Below the pieces are notes generated by a model. The model saw nothing but the letters and a program-made list of their open reading frames with translations, searched no databases and was not told the DNA's origin. A DNA stretch of 6,312 nt from Tepidimicrobium sp. (GTDB taxonomy: Bacteria > Bacillota > Clostridia > Tissierellales > Tepidimicrobiaceae), in contig DUNJ01000002.1 of the NCBI GenBank assembly GCA_012839395.1, positions 1 through 6,312 of the forward strand, written 5' to 3'. Positions 5,244-6,312 of this stretch are shown in pieces; position 1 is the stretch's first letter; the number at the start of each line of letters is the position of its first letter. A program made the position numbers and the translations under genes.

Positions 5244-5451
5244 GTGTTAGTTCATTTTCCAATCTGATAATAGTGAAGTCTAAAGCTTCTACTACTTCAC
5301 AACCTAGCTTTTCTAAATCAACAAAATGTTCAGAGTTGTCTCTTAAAAACTCCTCAATTGCATCTTCTACCTTTTGTAGTTGCATTCTTTTTCTGTTGTA
5401 TTTCATTTGTTCTGATCCATAGTATTCTTTAAGTTTTTTATGCTTTTTCAT
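5230..5451 (-). CDS. Small helical protein, 73 residues
   Basis: The ATG at 5451 has AAGGAGG at eight bases. The N-terminal 27 residues are strongly basic (MKKHKKLKEYYGSEQMKYNRKRMQ), and the rest is acidic and helical with heptad-like Leu/Ile spacing (DAIEEFLRDNSEHFVDLEKLG, then EALDFTIIRLENELTQKE). The split charge suggests a nucleic-acid or protein-binding adaptor, but no family is recognised. Its stop lies inside the ribosome binding block for the next gene. Confidence 0.65.
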   Translation of the reverse strand: MKKHKKLKEYYGSEQMKYNRKRMQLQKVEDAIEEFLRDNSEHFVDLEKLGCEVVEALDFTIIRLENELTQKEE

Positions 5452-5468
5452 TTTTCATTCCTCCTTTT
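5449..5468 (-). repeat. Repeated ribosome binding/start block, copy D
   Basis: Identical over 20 bases to 5224-5243. It covers the ATG at 5451 and its AAAAGGAGG site. Coding sequences on the downstream side of the two copies are unrelated, so only the junction is shared. Confidence 0.85.
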
Positions 5469-5611
5469 TATAAAATTCTATTCATTAAAATTAGTGCTAT
5501 AATACGTAACCAGCCTTCAATTTGATTTAGTGTGTTTTTTTCGAATATATTGATGAAGAATAGTATTGAAATTATTATTGCTGATATTATTCTCGTTTCC
5601 CTTCCCTCCAT
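5468..5611 (-). CDS. Small hydrophobic peptide, probably two membrane helices
   Basis: A 47-residue ORF starting at ATG 5611 inside the end of the Cys-rich gene (25-base overlap). The product MEGRETRIISAIIISILFFI continues to a second hydrophobic stretch (GWLRIIALILMNRIL). Two short transmembrane helices joined by a polar loop (EKNTLNQIE) are likely. The ribosome binding site is poor, so translation would depend on coupling to the gene it overlaps. The stop falls exactly at the binding site of the next gene, which supports it being real. Without that context it could be a chance ORF. Confidence 0.5.
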   Translation of the reverse strand: MEGRETRIISAIIISILFFINIFEKNTLNQIEGWLRIIALILMNRIL

Positions 5612-5757
5612 AACTTTTCAGCTGTATAATTTTCATACTCCCCTTTAGTCGTATTTTCTTCATATTCCTTTAGCTTTTCTTTTCTAAATTCGATGTAGTA
5701 TTTGCAATAACTGTGACAATTTATGGTTCTGTTTGGACAGTCTATGCATAATTTCAT
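5587..5757 (-). CDS. Cys-rich small phage protein with CxxC...CxxxC zinc-knuckle pattern
   Basis: The ATG at 5757 has GGAGG at six bases, within the end of the preceding 20-residue ORF. The 56-residue product starts MKLCIDCPNRTINCHSYCKY: Cys4-x2-Cys7-x6-Cys14-x3-Cys18 with His15, a pattern I recognise from many short uncharacterised phage proteins (CxxC..R..xCHxxCxxY). After it comes a Lys/Glu-rich helix (KEKLKEYEENTTKGEYEN) and a basic end. It likely binds one zinc. Partner and role are unknown. Its last codons overlap the next gene. Confidence 0.7.
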   Translation of the reverse strand: MKLCIDCPNRTINCHSYCKYYIEFRKEKLKEYEENTTKGEYENYTAEKLWREGKRE

Positions 5758-5759
5758 AG

Positions 5760-5822
5760 CTATTCCTCCACCTTCTCATTTAGCCATTCCATGAATTTAT
5801 ATTGACTTTTAAAGTTTGTCAT
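5760..5822 (-). CDS. Micro-ORF, 20 residues, with strong ribosome binding site
   Basis: ATG at 5822, preceded by GGGGAGGTGA at an optimal gap. The product is MTNFKSQYKFMEWLNEKVEE, an amphipathic acidic helix. Its TAG is two bases from the next ATG (5757), and the ribosome binding site of the next gene lies in its last codons. It is either a real micropeptide or a leader that delivers ribosomes to the next gene. The strong site argues that it is translated. Confidence 0.5.
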   Translation of the reverse strand: MTNFKSQYKFMEWLNEKVEE

Positions 5823-5873
5823 TTACTTCACCTCCCCTATTTCCTTTCTTATACCTTCCATGGTTTTTCCCAT
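5823..5873 (-). CDS. Possible micro-ORF, 16 residues
   Basis: ATG at 5873, three bases after the stop of the 44-residue gene. Product MGKTMEGIRKEIGEVK, with an alternative internal ATG at 5861. Its TAA touches the ATG at 5822 (TAAATG). There is no good ribosome binding site, so it would need re-initiation. It may simply be a spacer that carries the strong binding site of the next ORF. Confidence 0.3.
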   Translation of the reverse strand: MGKTMEGIRKEIGEVK

Positions 5874-5876
5874 CCC

Positions 5877-6011
5877 TTATTTTTCGTACTTTTCACATTC
5901 CTGGCATCTTTCTTTTTTATCCCCAGTTACTCTATCGTTGTACCACTTACTCCCACCATGTCTGCATATACCTTTATATCTCCATTTACAAGGTTCTTTT
6001 CTCTTAGCCAT
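5877..6011 (-). CDS. Cys-rich small protein, probable zinc ribbon, 44 residues
   Basis: The ATG at 6011 overlaps the stop of the preceding gene by one base (TAATG) and has GGAGGAAG upstream, so it is coupled. The product MAKRKEPCKWRYKGICRHGG... has Cys8, Cys16, Cys36 and Cys39 (CQEC), with His18 also available. This C-x7-C...C-x2-C spacing and the basic, aromatic character suggest a small zinc ribbon that might bind nucleic acid or a protein. It is not a member of a family I can name. Confidence 0.65.
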   Translation of the reverse strand: MAKRKEPCKWRYKGICRHGGSKWYNDRVTGDKKERCQECEKYEK

Positions 6012-6178
6012 TAATCTTCCTCCTCAAAATTAAATCTTATATAGTTGCGTGTATCTTCTATATTTAAGACTAATTGCTCTAATTCATCTCTTAAATCATC
6101 ATCTGCTATGTTGTCTATTTCATTATTTATAGTCATCATTACCTTTTCTAAAAAGTGTCTAAGTTCTTTGGCATCCAT
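6011..6178 (-). CDS. Small acidic helical protein, first gene of the operon
   Basis: I place the start at ATG 6178 (MDAKELRHFLEKVMMTINNE), 55 residues, because AAAGGAG lies seven bases upstream, the same arrangement as the gene at 4545. A longer form from GTG 6223 adds 15 residues and has only a weak AGGA site, but it cannot be excluded. The product is acidic and helical, with Asp/Glu clusters (ADDDLRDELEQ) and the end FNFEEED. It could be a small inhibitor or adaptor, perhaps a DNA mimic given its charge. That is speculation and no family is recognised. Confidence 0.6.
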   Translation of the reverse strand: MDAKELRHFLEKVMMTINNEIDNIADDDLRDELEQLVLNIEDTRNYIRFNFEEED

Positions 6179-6264
6179 TCTCATTCTCCTTTCTTTACTT
6201 GTTAATCCATCTATTTTTATCACCTGCTTGTCCTATTGCGCATAATACTTGTTATATGTGTTAA

Positions 6265-6293
6265 ATTATATAATAGTCACAAATATGTGAAAA
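6265..6293 (-). promoter_or_regulatory. Promoter of the early operon with palindromic operator-like spacer
   Basis: On the minus strand TATAAT (6270-6265) is preceded, with a 17-bp spacer, by TTTTCA (6293-6288), which matches 4 of 6 bases of TTGACA. The spacer edge contains CACATATTTGTG (6289-6278), a 12-bp palindrome with 10 matching positions, placed where a repressor would block RNA polymerase. A CACATAT half-site occurs again downstream of the -10. Transcription would start near 6258. Upstream sequence is cut by the window edge. Confidence 0.5.
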
Positions 6294-6312
6294 GGCTAGA
6301 CGTTCCAACGAA

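Noticed and set aside
257..6245. Plus-strand ORFs, e.g. 1347-1583, 3476-3763, 4741-5061, 5147-5422, 5802-6014
   Set aside because: They are antisense shadows of well-supported minus-strand genes, have no good ribosome binding sites, and their products are low-complexity Ser/Leu/Phe/Tyr-rich as expected from reading A-rich genes backwards.
1..6312. CRISPR array, tRNA, insertion sequence, attachment site
   Set aside because: No regularly spaced repeats, no cloverleaf-like segment, no transposase, and no paired att-like repeats or integrase seen. The short repeats found are ribosome binding blocks.

Overview
This is an AT-rich window whose genes all lie on the minus strand, so transcription runs from high to low coordinates. 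Strong AGGAGG-type ribosome binding sites, frequent ATA/AGA/TTA codons, one GTG and one TTG start, and very tight packing of tiny ORFs point to a phage or prophage of a low-GC Firmicute, most likely a Clostridium-like host. The assignment rests on gene content and style, because there is no integrase, terminase or structural gene inside the window.

Layout in transcription order. A sigma-70-like promoter with a palindrome in its spacer sits at the right edge (about 6265-6293). From 6178 down to 4589 there is a train of about eleven very small genes. Three are Cys-rich and probably metal-binding (5877-6011, 5587-5757, 4944-5114), two encode single- or double-helix membrane peptides (5104-5226, 5468-5611), and others are short helical or charged proteins. 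Many of these are missed by ordinary length cut-offs. Next come an unrecognised Tyr-rich protein (4150-4545), a MazG-like NTP pyrophosphohydrolase with an extra N-terminal helical domain (3561-4112), two tiny acidic proteins (3457-3558, 3259-3423) and a small membrane protein (3029-3217).

The most striking gene is 2244-3014. Its C-terminus closely resembles the end of the bacterial DNA polymerase III beta clamp, but the protein has room for only two clamp domains and begins with a coiled coil. After it come an 80-residue protein that looks like only the first half of a MazG-like fold (1970-2212), a putative HNH nuclease with a phage-type N-terminal domain (1279-1932), and an ArpU/RinA-like phage transcription regulator with a C-terminal helix-turn-helix (799-1269).

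The operon ends at a clear Rho-independent terminator (640-672). Between the regulator gene and the terminator is a promoter-like array: two direct repeats one helical turn apart, placed where a -35 box should be, 17 bp from a TATAAT box. This is a reasonable candidate target for the regulator. Beyond the terminator are a nucleoside-deoxyribosyltransferase-like (DUF4406/DUF7768-type) gene (180-548), a good extended -10 promoter (93-121), and the first 21 codons of a gene that runs off the left edge.

Read together, this is the early/middle replication and accessory segment of a phage genome: nucleotide-pool proteins, a replication-clamp-like protein and a recombination-type HNH protein, followed by the switch to the next transcription unit. 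Several genes share near-identical ribosome-binding/start blocks, suggesting that ORFs are exchanged or duplicated at these joints.
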